Under the pieces are notes generated by a model. The model made no database searches. It was not told the origin of the DNA and was given only the letters and a program-made list of their open reading frames with translations. A DNA stretch of 64,000 nt, from NCBI RefSeq assembly GCF_012396015.1, contig NZ_JAAXOQ010000023.1, forward strand, positions 1 to 64,000. Direction: 5' to 3'. Position numbers and translations under genes: made by a program. This document shows, in pieces, positions 40,677-49,729 of the stretch; position 1 is the first letter of the stretch; the number at the start of each line of letters is the position of its first letter. Origin of the DNA: Tsukamurella spumae. Its GTDB lineage: Bacteria > Actinomycetota > Actinomycetes > Mycobacteriales > Mycobacteriaceae.

Positions 40677-42668
40677 GTGAGCGGACTCGGCCCGGCCGAG
40701 GCGGCTCAGGCCGCCGTCGAACTCCCGATCGCTCGGGTGCTGCCCCTCCTGCAGGTCAGTCACCTCGATCGGGAGTTCGACTATCTGGTCCCGCCCGAGC
40801 TGGCAGAGGCGGCGCAGCCGGGGGTCCGCGTCCGCGTGCGCTTCTCCGGCCGGCTCGTCGACGGCTACTTGCTCGAACGGCTGCCGCGCACCGAGCACGA
40901 GGGCAGGCTCGCCCCGCTGGTGCGGGTCATCTCGCCGCTGCCGGTACTGACGCCGGCGGTGCTGCGTCTGGTCACGGAGGTCGCCGCACGGTACGCGGGC
41001 ACCCGCGCCGACGTGCTGCGGCTCGCGATCCCGCCCCGGCACGCGCGCGTCGAGAAGGCGCTCCTGGAGCAGGACCCCGTCGAAGCCGCGCCCCCCGCGC
41101 CGCCGGACGGTGCTCTCACCGAGTACGCCCACGGCGCGCAGTTCGCCGCGGCGGCGGTCGGCGGCAGGTCGCCCCGGGCGATCTGGCAGGCGCTCCCCGG
41201 GGAGGCGTGGGCGGTGCGGCTCGCCGAACTCGCGGCCACCGTCGTGGCCTCCGGCCGTACGGCTCTGCTCATCGTCCCGGATCAGGCGGACCTCGACCGG
41301 CTGGCGGCGGCGTGCGCGGATCTGGACCCCGCGGTGCTGGCGGCGGGGCTCGGGCCGTCGGCGCGGTACCGGCGTTGGCTCCTCGCGCGGCTCGGCCGCG
41401 CCCGGGTGGTGATCGGTACTCGCAGCGCAGCTTTCGCGCCGCTACCCGATCTGGGTCTCGTGGCGCTGTGGGACGACGGAGACGAGTCACTGGTCGAGCC
41501 CCGCGCGCCCTATCCGCACACCCGCGAGGTGCTCGCGCTGCGCGCCCACCAGGAGAGTGCGGCGCTGGTGATCGGCGGTTTCGCCCGGACCCCGGAGTCG
41601 CAGGCCCTGGTGGACGCGGGCTGGGCCGCGGAGATCACGGCGCCGCGGGAACTGGTGCGGCAACGCTCGCCGCGCATCGTGGGCGTGGCGGACTCCGATA
41701 CGGCGCTCGCGCGCGATCCGCTGGCCCGCTCCGCGCGGCTGCCCGCGGCCGCGTTCGCCGCGGCGCGTGCGGCGCTGGACGCCGACCGTCCGGTGCTGGT
41801 GCAGGTGCCCCGGCGGGGCTACGCGCCGGCGCTGTCCTGCGAACGGTGTCGGACGCCCGCGCGGTGCCGACGATGCCACGGCCCGCTGGAGCAGGCGTCC
41901 GGCCGGGTGCTCCGCTGCCGTTGGTGCGCGCAGGTCGACGCCGCGTACCGGTGTCCGACGTGCGGCGGGACCACGATGCGGGCGGTGATCGTGGGTGCGA
42001 TGCGGACGGCCGAGGAGCTGGGGCGCGCGTTCCCGGGCGCGGTCGTGACGACCTCGGGCGGGGAGTCCGTGCTGACCGAGACGGCGGCGGGCCGTCGGAT
42101 CGTGGTGGCCACGCCGGGCGCCGAGCCGGTGGTGGAGGGTGGCTACGGGGCGGCGCTGCTGCTCGACGGCTGGCTGCTGCTGGGCCGGGCCGATCTGCGG
42201 GCGGGGGAGGAGACGCTGCGCCGCTGGATGAATGCCACGGCGCTGGTGGCCGCGGACGGCACGGTGGTGTGCGGTGCGGACGCGGGCATTCCCGCTGTGC
42301 AGGCACTGATCCGTTGGGATGCCGCAGGTTTCGCCGCGTCCGAGCTCGCCGAGCGAGCGGAGGTGGGCTTCCCGCCCGCGACGCACCTCGCGGCGCTCGA
42401 CGGTGTCGAGGCCGACGTGCGCGCCCTTGCGGACGCGGCCGCCCTGCCCGACGGTGCGGAGGTGCTGGGCCCCGTCGACCTGCCGCCCGGCGTGCGGGTC
42501 CCGGGCGTGCCCGACGACGGTCCGCCCCCGTGTCGGCTCCTGGTCCGGGTCGCGAGGCGGGACGGGCGAGCGCTCGCGCGGGCACTGTTCCTGGCCCAGG
42601 TGGGCCGGAGCCTGCGGCGGGAGGGCGATCCCGTGCGGATCCAGATCGATCCGCTCCGGATCGGGTAG
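40677..42668 (+). CDS. priA: Primosomal protein PriA, ATPase-deficient actinobacterial form
   Basis: A 663-residue homologue of the replication-restart protein. The N-terminal 3'-DNA-binding domain (LPLLQVSHLDREFDYLVP) and the Cys-rich zinc domain with four CxxC pairs (41838-41973) are kept. The helicase motifs are not: the GSGKT P-loop position reads LPGEAWAVRL and the DEAH position reads WDDGDES. It therefore probably acts as a DNA-structure-binding scaffold, as annotated for mycobacterial orthologues. A GTG at 40677 is used; the long upstream extension lies within metK. Confidence 0.9.
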   Translation: MSGLGPAEAAQAAVELPIARVLPLLQVSHLDREFDYLVPPELAEAAQPGVRVRVRFSGRLVDGYLLERLPRTEHEGRLAPLVRVISPLPVLTPAVLRLVTEVAARYAGTRADVLRLAIPPRHARVEKALLEQDPVEAAPPAPPDGALTEYAHGAQFAAAAVGGRSPRAIWQALPGEAWAVRLAELAATVVASGRTALLIVPDQADLDRLAAACADLDPAVLAAGLGPSARYRRWLLARLGRARVVIGTRSAAFAPLPDLGLVALWDDGDESLVEPRAPYPHTREVLALRAHQESAALVIGGFARTPESQALVDAGWAAEITAPRELVRQRSPRIVGVADSDTALARDPLARSARLPAAAFAAARAALDADRPVLVQVPRRGYAPALSCERCRTPARCRRCHGPLEQASGRVLRCRWCAQVDAAYRCPTCGGTTMRAVIVGAMRTAEELGRAFPGAVVTTSGGESVLTETAAGRRIVVATPGAEPVVEGGYGAALLLDGWLLLGRADLRAGEETLRRWMNATALVAADGTVVCGADAGIPAVQALIRWDAAGFAASELAERAEVGFPPATHLAALDGVEADVRALADAAALPDGAEVLGPVDLPPGVRVPGVPDDGPPPCRLLVRVARRDGRALARALFLAQVGRSLRREGDPVRIQIDPLRIG

Positions 42669-42725
42669 ATGTGGTTCCGCCGGATCGGATGGATCCGGGC
42701 GGGCGGTCCGCCGCCGGCCGACAAC

Positions 42726-42731
42726 TAGCCT
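42726..42731 (+). promoter_or_regulatory. -10 hexamer of a leaderless promoter
   Basis: TAGCCT, then 7 nt, then the ATG at 42739. It separates the ceramidase-like gene from the upstream operon, although the two are only 70 nt apart. Confidence 0.5.
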
Positions 42732-42738
42732 TGCTGTC

Positions 42739-44559
42739 ATGAGCGGAACGGGGCTGCGCGCGGGCTGGGCGAAGACGGACATCACCGGCGAGCCCTGGGG
42801 TGTGGGCCTGATGGGGTACGGAATGCCGGGCCAGCGCGGCCGGGGCCTGCTCACCCGGCAGTGGGCCCGGGCCTTCGTCGTGGCCGCGCCCGCGCACCGC
42901 GTGGCCTACGTCGTCGCGGACATCGGCATGTTCTTCCAGGCGGCGGTCGATGAGATCACCGACCGCCTGGCGATCGCGACCGGGGGCCGGTTGACCGCCG
43001 AGAACGTCGTCCTCACGGCGACGCACACGCACTGCGGTCCCGGCGGCCACGGACGCCACCGCCTGTACAACATCACGACCCTCGGGCATCATCGTCGGAC
43101 TTTCCACCGCCTGGTCGACGGCGTGGTCCGGGCCGTCCTCGAGGCCGAGGCCGCGCTCGCGCCCGCGGACCTGTCGGTCGCCCGCGGTGAGCTGCACGAC
43201 GCCTCGGCCAACCGCAGCGCGAGCTCGTTCGACCGCAACCCCGATCGTGCTCGGCTCCCCGGGCGCATCGACCCCGCGGTCACCCTGGTGCGGATCGAGC
43301 GCGGCGGCGAGCTCCGCGCGGCGATCGACTGGTTCGCGGTGCACTGCACGTCCATGGGCAACGGCAACCGCCTGATCAGTTCCGACAACAAGGGCCGGGC
43401 GGCGTCGGCGTGGGAGGCGCTGGAGCGCGATCGCCTGCCGGATTTCGTGAGCGCGTTCGCCCAGACCAACGCCGGCGACATGTCGCCGAATCTCGGTGGC
43501 AGCGCCGGGCACGGGCCGACCGACGACGAGCGCGAGAACACCGAGGAGATCGCCAGTCGGCAGCTCGACGCGGCCCGGGCCCTGGCCGCGGCACCGGGCC
43601 GCCCGCTCGCGCCGGTCGTCGACCACCGGCTCACCTACGTCGATTTCGGTACCGCGCAGACCGTTTCGGGACCCACGGGGCGTGCCGTGCTCGGCGCCGC
43701 CTTCGCCGCGGGCACCTCCGACGGGCTGGGCGCGACGGTCTTCCATCAGGGGCTGGGCAACCGGGTCGGCGCGATCAGCCGGGCGCTGTACCGGCGCGAC
43801 CGGGTCCTCGCGGTCCAGCAGGCGCCGAAGGAGATGCTGCTGCCCGTCGGCACGCTGGGTTGGGTGCAGGAACGCCTGCCGGTGCAGCTGATCCGGTTGG
43901 GCGAGCTGCATCTGCTGTGCCTGCCGATGGAGGTCACGGTCACGGCGGGCGCGCGGCTGCGGGATGCGGTCGCCGCGGCGGCGGGCATCGCCGCCGGCGA
44001 TGTCCTGGTCCAGGGCTACGCGAACGGGTACTGCCACTACCTGACGACGCCCGAGGAGTACGACGCGCAGCGCTACGAGGCCGGTTCCACCGTGTTCGGC
44101 CGCAACCAGCTGGCCGCCGTGAGCGAGACGGCGTCCCGGCTCGCCGCGGACCTGGCCGCCGGTCGGCCCAGCGAGCCCGGGACGCCGCCGGCGCGGCAGC
44201 GCCCCGGGCGGTTCGGGTCACCGTCGGGTTCGACGGTGCTCAGTGGGCCCCGCCCGGTCCGGGTCGCGGCCGTGCGGTCGCCGGAGCCGGGCGGACGGCT
44301 CACCGTCGACTTCGAGTGCCCGCACCCGAACCGGGTGATCCCGGACAGCTACGCCCGCGTCGAGGAGCGGGTCGGCGGGCGCTGGATCGCGATCGCCGAC
44401 GACGACTCGCCCGAGACGGAGATCTCCTGGAGGCGAACCGGAACCGCGTTCACGGCGACGGTGGCGGTCGATCTCGGCGGGCGCGCCGGTCGGTACCGGG
44501 TGGGCTACGCCGATGCCGTTCCCGGCCGGTACACGTGGGCACCGGTGCGGGTGGGCTGA
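42739..44559 (+). CDS. Neutral/alkaline ceramidase-like hydrolase, apparently not secreted
   Basis: A 606-residue member of the neutral ceramidase family (Zn amidase cleaving N-acyl sphingosine). Zinc and active-site blocks are present: LTATHTHCGPGGHGRH, FAVHCTSMGNGNRLISSDNK, the nucleophile region FAQTNAGDMSPNLGG, and GYANGYCHYLTTPEEYDAQR. A C-terminal immunoglobulin-like domain follows (about 500-606). Unlike the secreted Pseudomonas and mycobacterial enzymes the protein begins directly with GLRAGWAKTDITGEPWG and shows no signal peptide. The open frame upstream runs through priA and gives no signal either. It is convergent with bkdC (11 nt). Confidence 0.88.
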   Translation: MSGTGLRAGWAKTDITGEPWGVGLMGYGMPGQRGRGLLTRQWARAFVVAAPAHRVAYVVADIGMFFQAAVDEITDRLAIATGGRLTAENVVLTATHTHCGPGGHGRHRLYNITTLGHHRRTFHRLVDGVVRAVLEAEAALAPADLSVARGELHDASANRSASSFDRNPDRARLPGRIDPAVTLVRIERGGELRAAIDWFAVHCTSMGNGNRLISSDNKGRAASAWEALERDRLPDFVSAFAQTNAGDMSPNLGGSAGHGPTDDERENTEEIASRQLDAARALAAAPGRPLAPVVDHRLTYVDFGTAQTVSGPTGRAVLGAAFAAGTSDGLGATVFHQGLGNRVGAISRALYRRDRVLAVQQAPKEMLLPVGTLGWVQERLPVQLIRLGELHLLCLPMEVTVTAGARLRDAVAAAAGIAAGDVLVQGYANGYCHYLTTPEEYDAQRYEAGSTVFGRNQLAAVSETASRLAADLAAGRPSEPGTPPARQRPGRFGSPSGSTVLSGPRPVRVAAVRSPEPGGRLTVDFECPHPNRVIPDSYARVEERVGGRWIAIADDDSPETEISWRRTGTAFTATVAVDLGGRAGRYRVGYADAVPGRYTWAPVRVG

Positions 44560-44570
44560 GCGGGGCCGAC

Positions 44571-45854
44571 TCAGAGGTGGGCCAGTGCTCTGACCGGGTC
44601 CTCGATGTAGTCTGCGAACAGCCGCAGGAAGCCGCCGGCCTCGCCGCCGTCGCACACGCGGTGGTCGAAGGACAGCGACACCTGAGCGACCTTGCGGACG
44701 GCGATCTCGCCGCCGACGACCCACGGCCGGTCGATGATCCGGCCGATCCCCAGGATCGCCGCCTCGGGGTGGTTGATGATCGGCGTGGAGCCGTCGACGC
44801 CGAACACGCCGTAGTTGTTGAGCGTGAAGGTGCCGCCGGTGAGCCGGCCCGGCGGCAGCTTGCCGTCGCGGGCGAGCGCGGTGGTCTCCGAGAGTCGCTG
44901 CGCGAGTTCGACCGTGGTCATGGTGTCCGCGTCGGCGAGCACGGGCACCACCAGTCCGCGCGGGGTCTGTGCGGCGATCCCGAGGTGCACGCGACCGTAC
45001 TGCACGATCTGCCTGCGCCCGAGATCGACGGACGCGTTGAGCTGCGGATAGCGCCGCAGGGCAGCCAGGGTGAGCCGGGCCAGCAGGGCGAGCAGGCTCA
45101 CCCGGTCGGACTCGGGCAGTGCCGCGTTCATCGCCGTCCGTGCCGCCAGTAGTTCGGTGGCGTCCACGTCGACCCAGGTGGTGGCGTCGGGGATCTCACG
45201 CCGGCTGGTGCTCAGCTTGTCCGCCACGGCCTTCCGGATGCCGTTGAGCGGGATGTGGACATCGCTACGGGACCCGGTGGCCGGGGCCGCGGCGGCCCCG
45301 GGGGCGGGGGCGCCGCGCTCGGCGAGGGCCGCGTCGACGTCCGCGCGCCGGATCACGCCGCCCACGCCCGAGGGGCGGACCGTCGCCAGGTCGAGGCCGT
45401 GCTCGCGTGCCAGCGCGCGCACCACGGGGGAGATCACCCGCACGGCCGAGGGCGACGGCGATGGTGCCGGGGGCGCGGCCGCCGGGCCCGGCGGTACCGG
45501 TTCGACGGTGCTCCGGCGGGCCGTGGCCCGACGGCGCCGGACGGGCTGGTCCGCGCTGGTGCCGTACCCGATGAGGACATTGCCGGAGGCGCCCGCGTGA
45601 TCGCCGCTGTCGCTGCCGCTGCCGACGGCGATCAGTGGCTCGCCGACACGCAGCACGTCCCCGGGCGCACCGTGCAGGGCCACCACGGTGCCCGCGTACG
45701 GGACCGGCACCTCGACCGCTGCCTTGGCGGTCTCCACCTCGACCACCACCTGGTCGACGGTCACGGTGTCGCCCACCGCGACCCGCCATGACAGGATCTC
45801 GGCCTCGGCCAGTCCCTCGCCGAGATCGGGGAGCCGGAACACCTTCTCGCTCAT
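44571..45854 (-). CDS. bkdC: Branched-chain 2-oxoacid dehydrogenase E2 (dihydrolipoyl acyltransferase)
   Basis: A 427-residue E2 core protein. It has one N-terminal lipoyl domain with the modified Lys at 44 (VEVETAKAAVEV), a Pro/Ala linker, a peripheral subunit-binding domain (ISPVVRALAREHGLDLATV) and the catalytic domain ending with the CoA-acetyltransferase motif SFDHRVCDGGEAGGF. A single lipoyl domain fits a branched-chain rather than a pyruvate complex. Its ATG overlaps the bkdB stop. No E3 gene is in the window. Confidence 0.93.
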   Translation of the reverse strand: MSEKVFRLPDLGEGLAEAEILSWRVAVGDTVTVDQVVVEVETAKAAVEVPVPYAGTVVALHGAPGDVLRVGEPLIAVGSGSDSGDHAGASGNVLIGYGTSADQPVRRRRATARRSTVEPVPPGPAAAPPAPSPSPSAVRVISPVVRALAREHGLDLATVRPSGVGGVIRRADVDAALAERGAPAPGAAAAPATGSRSDVHIPLNGIRKAVADKLSTSRREIPDATTWVDVDATELLAARTAMNAALPESDRVSLLALLARLTLAALRRYPQLNASVDLGRRQIVQYGRVHLGIAAQTPRGLVVPVLADADTMTTVELAQRLSETTALARDGKLPPGRLTGGTFTLNNYGVFGVDGSTPIINHPEAAILGIGRIIDRPWVVGGEIAVRKVAQVSLSFDHRVCDGGEAGGFLRLFADYIEDPVRALAHL

Positions 45855-46855
45855 GCGGTCACCGCCCATCGAGGGTCCACGGAATCGTCCCACTGCAGCC
45901 GGTCCACCGTGTCGAGGATCCGGTCCACGCCGGGCAGGTGCAGGCGCTCGAGCTTCGGCGGGGGATACGGGATGTCGAGGCTCGCTACGCGCAGCACCGG
46001 TGCGTGCAGATGGTGGAAGCAGCGCTCCTGCACGCGGGCCGCGATCTCGGCGCCGACGCCGGCGAACGCCTGCGCCTCCTGGACCACCACACACCGGCCC
46101 GTGCGCCGGACCGAGGCGGCCACGGTCTCGTCGTCGAAGGGCACGAGCGTTCGGAGATCGACCACCTCGAGCGAGCGCCCGTCCTCGGCGGCCGCCGCAG
46201 CGGCGTCGAGGGCGACGCCGACCGAGGGGCCGTAGGAGATCAGTGTCGCGTCGGTCCCGGGGCGGCGCACCACCGCCCGGCCGAAGGGTTCGCCGATCGC
46301 GAGATCGGTCTCCTCCGAGGAGAAGTAGAGCCGCTTGGGTTCGAGGAAGACGACGGGGTCGGGGTCGTCGATGGCCCGGCGCAGCAGCGTGTAGGCGTCG
46401 GCGACCGTCGCGGGCGCGGCCACCTTCAGCCCGGGCGTGTGGACGTAGTAGGCCTCGCTCGAGTCGCAGTGGTGCTCGACGCCGCCGATGCCGCCCGCGT
46501 ACGGCACCCGGATCACCATCGGCACGGCGAGCGCGCCACGAGTCCGATTGCGCAGCTTCGCGACGTGGGAGACGATCTGTTCGAACGCGGGGTAGGCGAA
46601 GGCGTCGAACTGCATCTCGACGACGGGTTTGAAGCCCGCCATGGTCATGCCGACGGCGAACCCGACGATCCCCGACTCGGCCAGCGGGGTGTCGAAGCAG
46701 CGGTCGGCGCCGAACTCGCGGGTCAGGCCGTCGGTCACGCGGAAGACGCCGCCGAGCGTGCCGACGTCCTCGCCGAACACGACCACGTTCGGATCGGCGG
46801 CGATCGCATCCCGCAGGGCGGTGTTGAGCGCCTGGGCCATGGTGTGACGCGGCAT
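45851..46855 (-). CDS. bkdB: Branched-chain 2-oxoacid dehydrogenase E1 beta
   Basis: A 334-residue transketolase-like subunit that completes the ThDP site with E1 alpha. MAQALNTALRDAIAADPNVVVFGEDVGTLGGVFR-like N-terminus (seen here from residue 5), FAYPAFEQIVSHVAKLRNRT and the C-terminal transketolase domain are standard. It starts 3 nt after the E1 alpha stop and overlaps E2, so the three components are translated together. Confidence 0.94.
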   Translation of the reverse strand: MPRHTMAQALNTALRDAIAADPNVVVFGEDVGTLGGVFRVTDGLTREFGADRCFDTPLAESGIVGFAVGMTMAGFKPVVEMQFDAFAYPAFEQIVSHVAKLRNRTRGALAVPMVIRVPYAGGIGGVEHHCDSSEAYYVHTPGLKVAAPATVADAYTLLRRAIDDPDPVVFLEPKRLYFSSEETDLAIGEPFGRAVVRRPGTDATLISYGPSVGVALDAAAAAAEDGRSLEVVDLRTLVPFDDETVAASVRRTGRCVVVQEAQAFAGVGAEIAARVQERCFHHLHAPVLRVASLDIPYPPPKLERLHLPGVDRILDTVDRLQWDDSVDPRWAVTA

Positions 46856-46858
46856 GTT

Positions 46859-47983
46859 TCAGTCCTCCCGGGAAGCGTGGGCGGCGGCGAGTTCCGCCTC
46901 GACGAGTGCCTGCTGCTCGCGCAGTTGGGGCGTGGGCTCGGCGTACACGTGCCGGAACAGGTCCGCGGGATCGACGGGGCGGTCCGCGTTCATCCGCTCG
47001 CGCAGGTCCGCGGCGGCGGCCTCGGCCTCGTCGGCGACCGCGGCGACGAAGGCGTCGTCGATGCGGCCCCGTGCCCGCAGGTGGGTCTCCAGCCGCGTGA
47101 TCGGGTCGCGGCGGATCCACTCCTCGACCTCGGCGGGGGTGCGGTAGCGGGTCGCGTCGTCGGCGTTGGTGTGCGCGTCGATCCGGTACGTGTGGGCCTC
47201 CACGATGACGGGCCCGTTGCCCGAGCGGACGAAGTGCGCGGCCTCCTGCATCACGCCGAGCATCGCGATCGGGTCGTTCCCGTCGACCTGCTCCGAGCCG
47301 ATGCCGTAGCCGACGCCCTTATGCGCCAGGCTCGGTGCGGCGGTCTGCCGCGAGAGCGGAACGCTGATCGCGAAACCGTTGTTCTGCACCAGGAACACCA
47401 CCGGCGCCTGGAACACCGCCGCGAAGTTGAGGGCCTCGTGGAAGTCGCCCTCACTGGTGCCGCCGTCGCCGCACAGTGCGAGCGCGATGGTGTCGGTGCC
47501 GCGTAGGTGCTCGCCGTGCGCCACGCCCGCGGCGTGCAGCAGCTGGGTCGCGAGCGGTGTGCACTGGGGCGCGGTGCGCAGCGCCACGGGGTCGTAGCCG
47601 CAATGCCAGTCACCGGCGAGCAGGGTCAGGACCTGGACCGGGTCCACGCCGCGGGCGGTGAGCGCCACGGAATCGCGGTAGGTCGGGAACAGCCAGTCGG
47701 TGGGCCGCAGGCACATCGCCGCCGCGATCTGGCAGGCGTCCTGCCCGTGCGAGGACGGGTACACCGCGAGCCGGCCCTGTTTGGTCAGCGCCGTGGCCTG
47801 CGTGTCGAACCGTCGCCCGTGGACCATGCGCCGGTACATCTCGACCATGCGGTCCTCGTCGGGGTGGGGATATCGCGCGTGCGAGTCGGTGAGCGCTCCC
47901 GCCTCATCGAGGTACTGGACGGGCGTGTCCGCCGGCAGGAACTTCCGGTATCTCGGCTCGCCCACGACGTCGGTGGTGGTCAC
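46859..47983 (-). CDS. bkdA: Branched-chain 2-oxoacid dehydrogenase E1 alpha
   Basis: A 374-residue ThDP-binding subunit. The ThDP/Mg motif is GDGGTSEGDFHEALNFAAVF followed by LVQNNGFAISVPLSRQT. The complex oxidatively decarboxylates the keto acids of Val, Leu and Ile to branched acyl-CoAs. I choose GTG at 47983 because GGAGG lies 5 nt upstream (47989-47993); the ATG seven codons earlier has no ribosome site. First gene of bkdABC, divergent from an Lrp-type regulator. Confidence 0.93.
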   Translation of the reverse strand: MTTTDVVGEPRYRKFLPADTPVQYLDEAGALTDSHARYPHPDEDRMVEMYRRMVHGRRFDTQATALTKQGRLAVYPSSHGQDACQIAAAMCLRPTDWLFPTYRDSVALTARGVDPVQVLTLLAGDWHCGYDPVALRTAPQCTPLATQLLHAAGVAHGEHLRGTDTIALALCGDGGTSEGDFHEALNFAAVFQAPVVFLVQNNGFAISVPLSRQTAAPSLAHKGVGYGIGSEQVDGNDPIAMLGVMQEAAHFVRSGNGPVIVEAHTYRIDAHTNADDATRYRTPAEVEEWIRRDPITRLETHLRARGRIDDAFVAAVADEAEAAAADLRERMNADRPVDPADLFRHVYAEPTPQLREQQALVEAELAAAHASRED

Positions 47984-48135
47984 ATCGTCCTCCGTTCTCG
48001 GCATGTGACGAGGGTCTCACCGACGGACGAAGATCTCGGACGCAACAGGAAGTGCAAGACAGATGTCGTAGATTGAGGAGAGAAGTGAGCCAAATGTCCG
48101 GCCTGATGGGTGCCGGACGGGACGGAGATGGACGG

Positions 48136-48624
48136 ATGGCGGACGATTCCCCGGAGCCCCGGCTGGACGAGTACGACCGGCGCATCCTGCACGTCCTCGC
48201 AGCGGACGGACGGATCTCCATGCGCGCCCTCGCGGAGCGCGTCCACGTCTCCCGCGCCAACGCCTACGTTCGGGTCGAACGCCTCGAACGCGTGGGTGTC
48301 ATCCGCGGCTACGGCGTCCGAATCGACCACGGCCGGGCCGGTTTCGGTACCTCCGCGTACATCGGGCTCTCGATCCGGCAGGACGCGTGGAAGCAGGTCG
48401 CCGAGCACCTGCGCGAGCTGCCCTACGTGGAGCACTTCGCACTCGTGGGCGGCGATTTCGATGTGCTGGTCCTGGTCCGGACCCCGGACAACGCCGCCCT
48501 TCGGGACGTCGTGCTCGTCGGGCTGCAGGCACTCGGCGGGGTGCGTGCCACCCGTACCTGGCTCGTCTTCGACGAGGCCGATGGTGCCGGCGCGCCGGGG
48601 TCCGGGGACGGCACCGTCGGGTAG
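48136..48624 (+). CDS. Lrp/AsnC-family regulator of the bkd operon
   Basis: A 162-residue regulator. The N-terminal HTH (LDEYDRRILHVLAADGRISM, then RALAERVHVSRANAYVRVER) is followed by the RAM ligand domain (VEHFALVGGDFDVLVLVRTP). Being divergent from bkdABC it is very likely the BkdR-type regulator, responding to branched-chain amino or keto acids. The start is uncertain: ATG 48136 has GGAG 8 nt upstream and gives the normal family length; ATG 48094 or GTG 48085 would add 14 or 17 residues. TAGATT at 48069-48074 is a possible -10. Confidence 0.88.
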   Translation: MADDSPEPRLDEYDRRILHVLAADGRISMRALAERVHVSRANAYVRVERLERVGVIRGYGVRIDHGRAGFGTSAYIGLSIRQDAWKQVAEHLRELPYVEHFALVGGDFDVLVLVRTPDNAALRDVVLVGLQALGGVRATRTWLVFDEADGAGAPGSGDGTVG

Positions 48625-48673
48625 GTTTTCGCGACCGACTGCCGCCGGCGACGTGAACCGTTCGGCTAAGGCG

Positions 48674-49558
48674 CTACTCGCGGGAGCGGACCGCGCGCCT
48701 GAGTGCGACGACGAGCGTGGAACGGTCGCCCGTCCGCGTGCACAGCGACAACGCGCATGGGGCGACATCGGTCACAGGAACGAACACCACATCGGGACGC
48801 CGATAGATGTCGGCGACGAACTCACCGGTCAGGGCGATGGCCTCACCGCTCGCGACCGCTTCGAGCAGTTCGTCGATAGTCCGCACCGACGGGCCGTACT
48901 GCACCGGTACGCCGCTCGGGCGCGGGTCACATGCCCACCATCGGACCCACGCCGGGTCGGCCTCGTCGTCGTCGACGAAGACTTCGCCGTCCAGGTCACC
49001 GATCGCGATCGCGGACCGACCGGCCAACCGATGGTCCGCAGGGAGCACCGCGACGCGGTTCTCCGGCCGCAGCACGTCGAATTCGAGGCCTTCCGTGTCG
49101 GCGACCGGCGGCCTGACGAGAGAGGCGTCGACACTGCCGTCGCGGACGGCCGAGCTTTGCTGAGGCCACGGCAGCTCCACCAGATTCACGACGGCCTCCG
49201 GCATCCGTGCGCGCAGCGCCGCGATCATCGATCGGGAGTGCTGGCCCGTCGAGGCGGTCATGAACCCGAGTCGCAGCGTCCGCTTCTCCTCGCGCAGATG
49301 GGCGTCCACCGCAGCCACTGCGCGGTCCGCAGCTGCGAGCGCAACTCTGGCGTCGTCGAGGAAGCGCCGGCCCACCGGGGTCGGCCGCAGCGGGTGCGCC
49401 GACCTGTCGATCAACTCCGCGCCGACTGCGCGTTCGAGCTTGCGGATCTGCTGGCTCAGCGACGGCGCACTGATGTAGAGCCGTGCGGCGGCGCGTCCGA
49501 AGTGACCGTCGTCGACGACCGCGATGAGGTAACGCACGTGGTGCAGGTTGAGGTCCAC
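48674..49558 (-). CDS. LysR-family transcriptional regulator
   Basis: A 294-residue LysR protein. The HTH spans about residues 1-60 (LHHVRYLIAVVDDGHFGRAA and APSLSQQIRKLERAVG), followed by a periplasmic-binding-protein-like effector domain. GTG at 49558 is preferred over the GTG at 49588, because TACAGT on the minus strand (49572-49567) lies 8 nt upstream of it and a palindrome lies just beyond. It is divergent from an NTF2-like gene, which is its probable target. Confidence 0.86.
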   Translation of the reverse strand: MDLNLHHVRYLIAVVDDGHFGRAAARLYISAPSLSQQIRKLERAVGAELIDRSAHPLRPTPVGRRFLDDARVALAAADRAVAAVDAHLREEKRTLRLGFMTASTGQHSRSMIAALRARMPEAVVNLVELPWPQQSSAVRDGSVDASLVRPPVADTEGLEFDVLRPENRVAVLPADHRLAGRSAIAIGDLDGEVFVDDDEADPAWVRWWACDPRPSGVPVQYGPSVRTIDELLEAVASGEAIALTGEFVADIYRRPDVVFVPVTDVAPCALSLCTRTGDRSTLVVALRRAVRSRE

Positions 49559-49566
49559 GACCGGCA

Positions 49567-49590
49567 ACTGTAGTGGACTGTGATGCACAG
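49567..49590. promoter_or_regulatory. LysR promoter -10 and palindrome CTGTG-ATG-CACAG
   Basis: On the minus strand TACAGT (49572-49567) is the likely -10 of the lysR gene. Immediately upstream is the 13-bp palindrome CTGTGATGCACAG (49578-49590). Its place between -35 and -10 suits autorepression by the LysR protein, which often binds such dyads. Confidence 0.5.
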
Positions 49591-49729
49591 CACTCGCAGG
49601 CAGGGTGTTTGACCAGTGGTATTAGCTGATCGGTTCATGATGTGACCGGTTTCGGACATGGACCGACTCGTCGTGATCGGGTCAGGATCAGGGCGACAGC
49701 GAACCAGCGGATCGAGAAGGACCACCACC

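Noticed and set aside
44218-44724. Minus-strand frame overlapping the end of the ceramidase gene
   Set aside because: Arg/Pro-rich shadow of the ceramidase and bkdC frames with no independent start signal.
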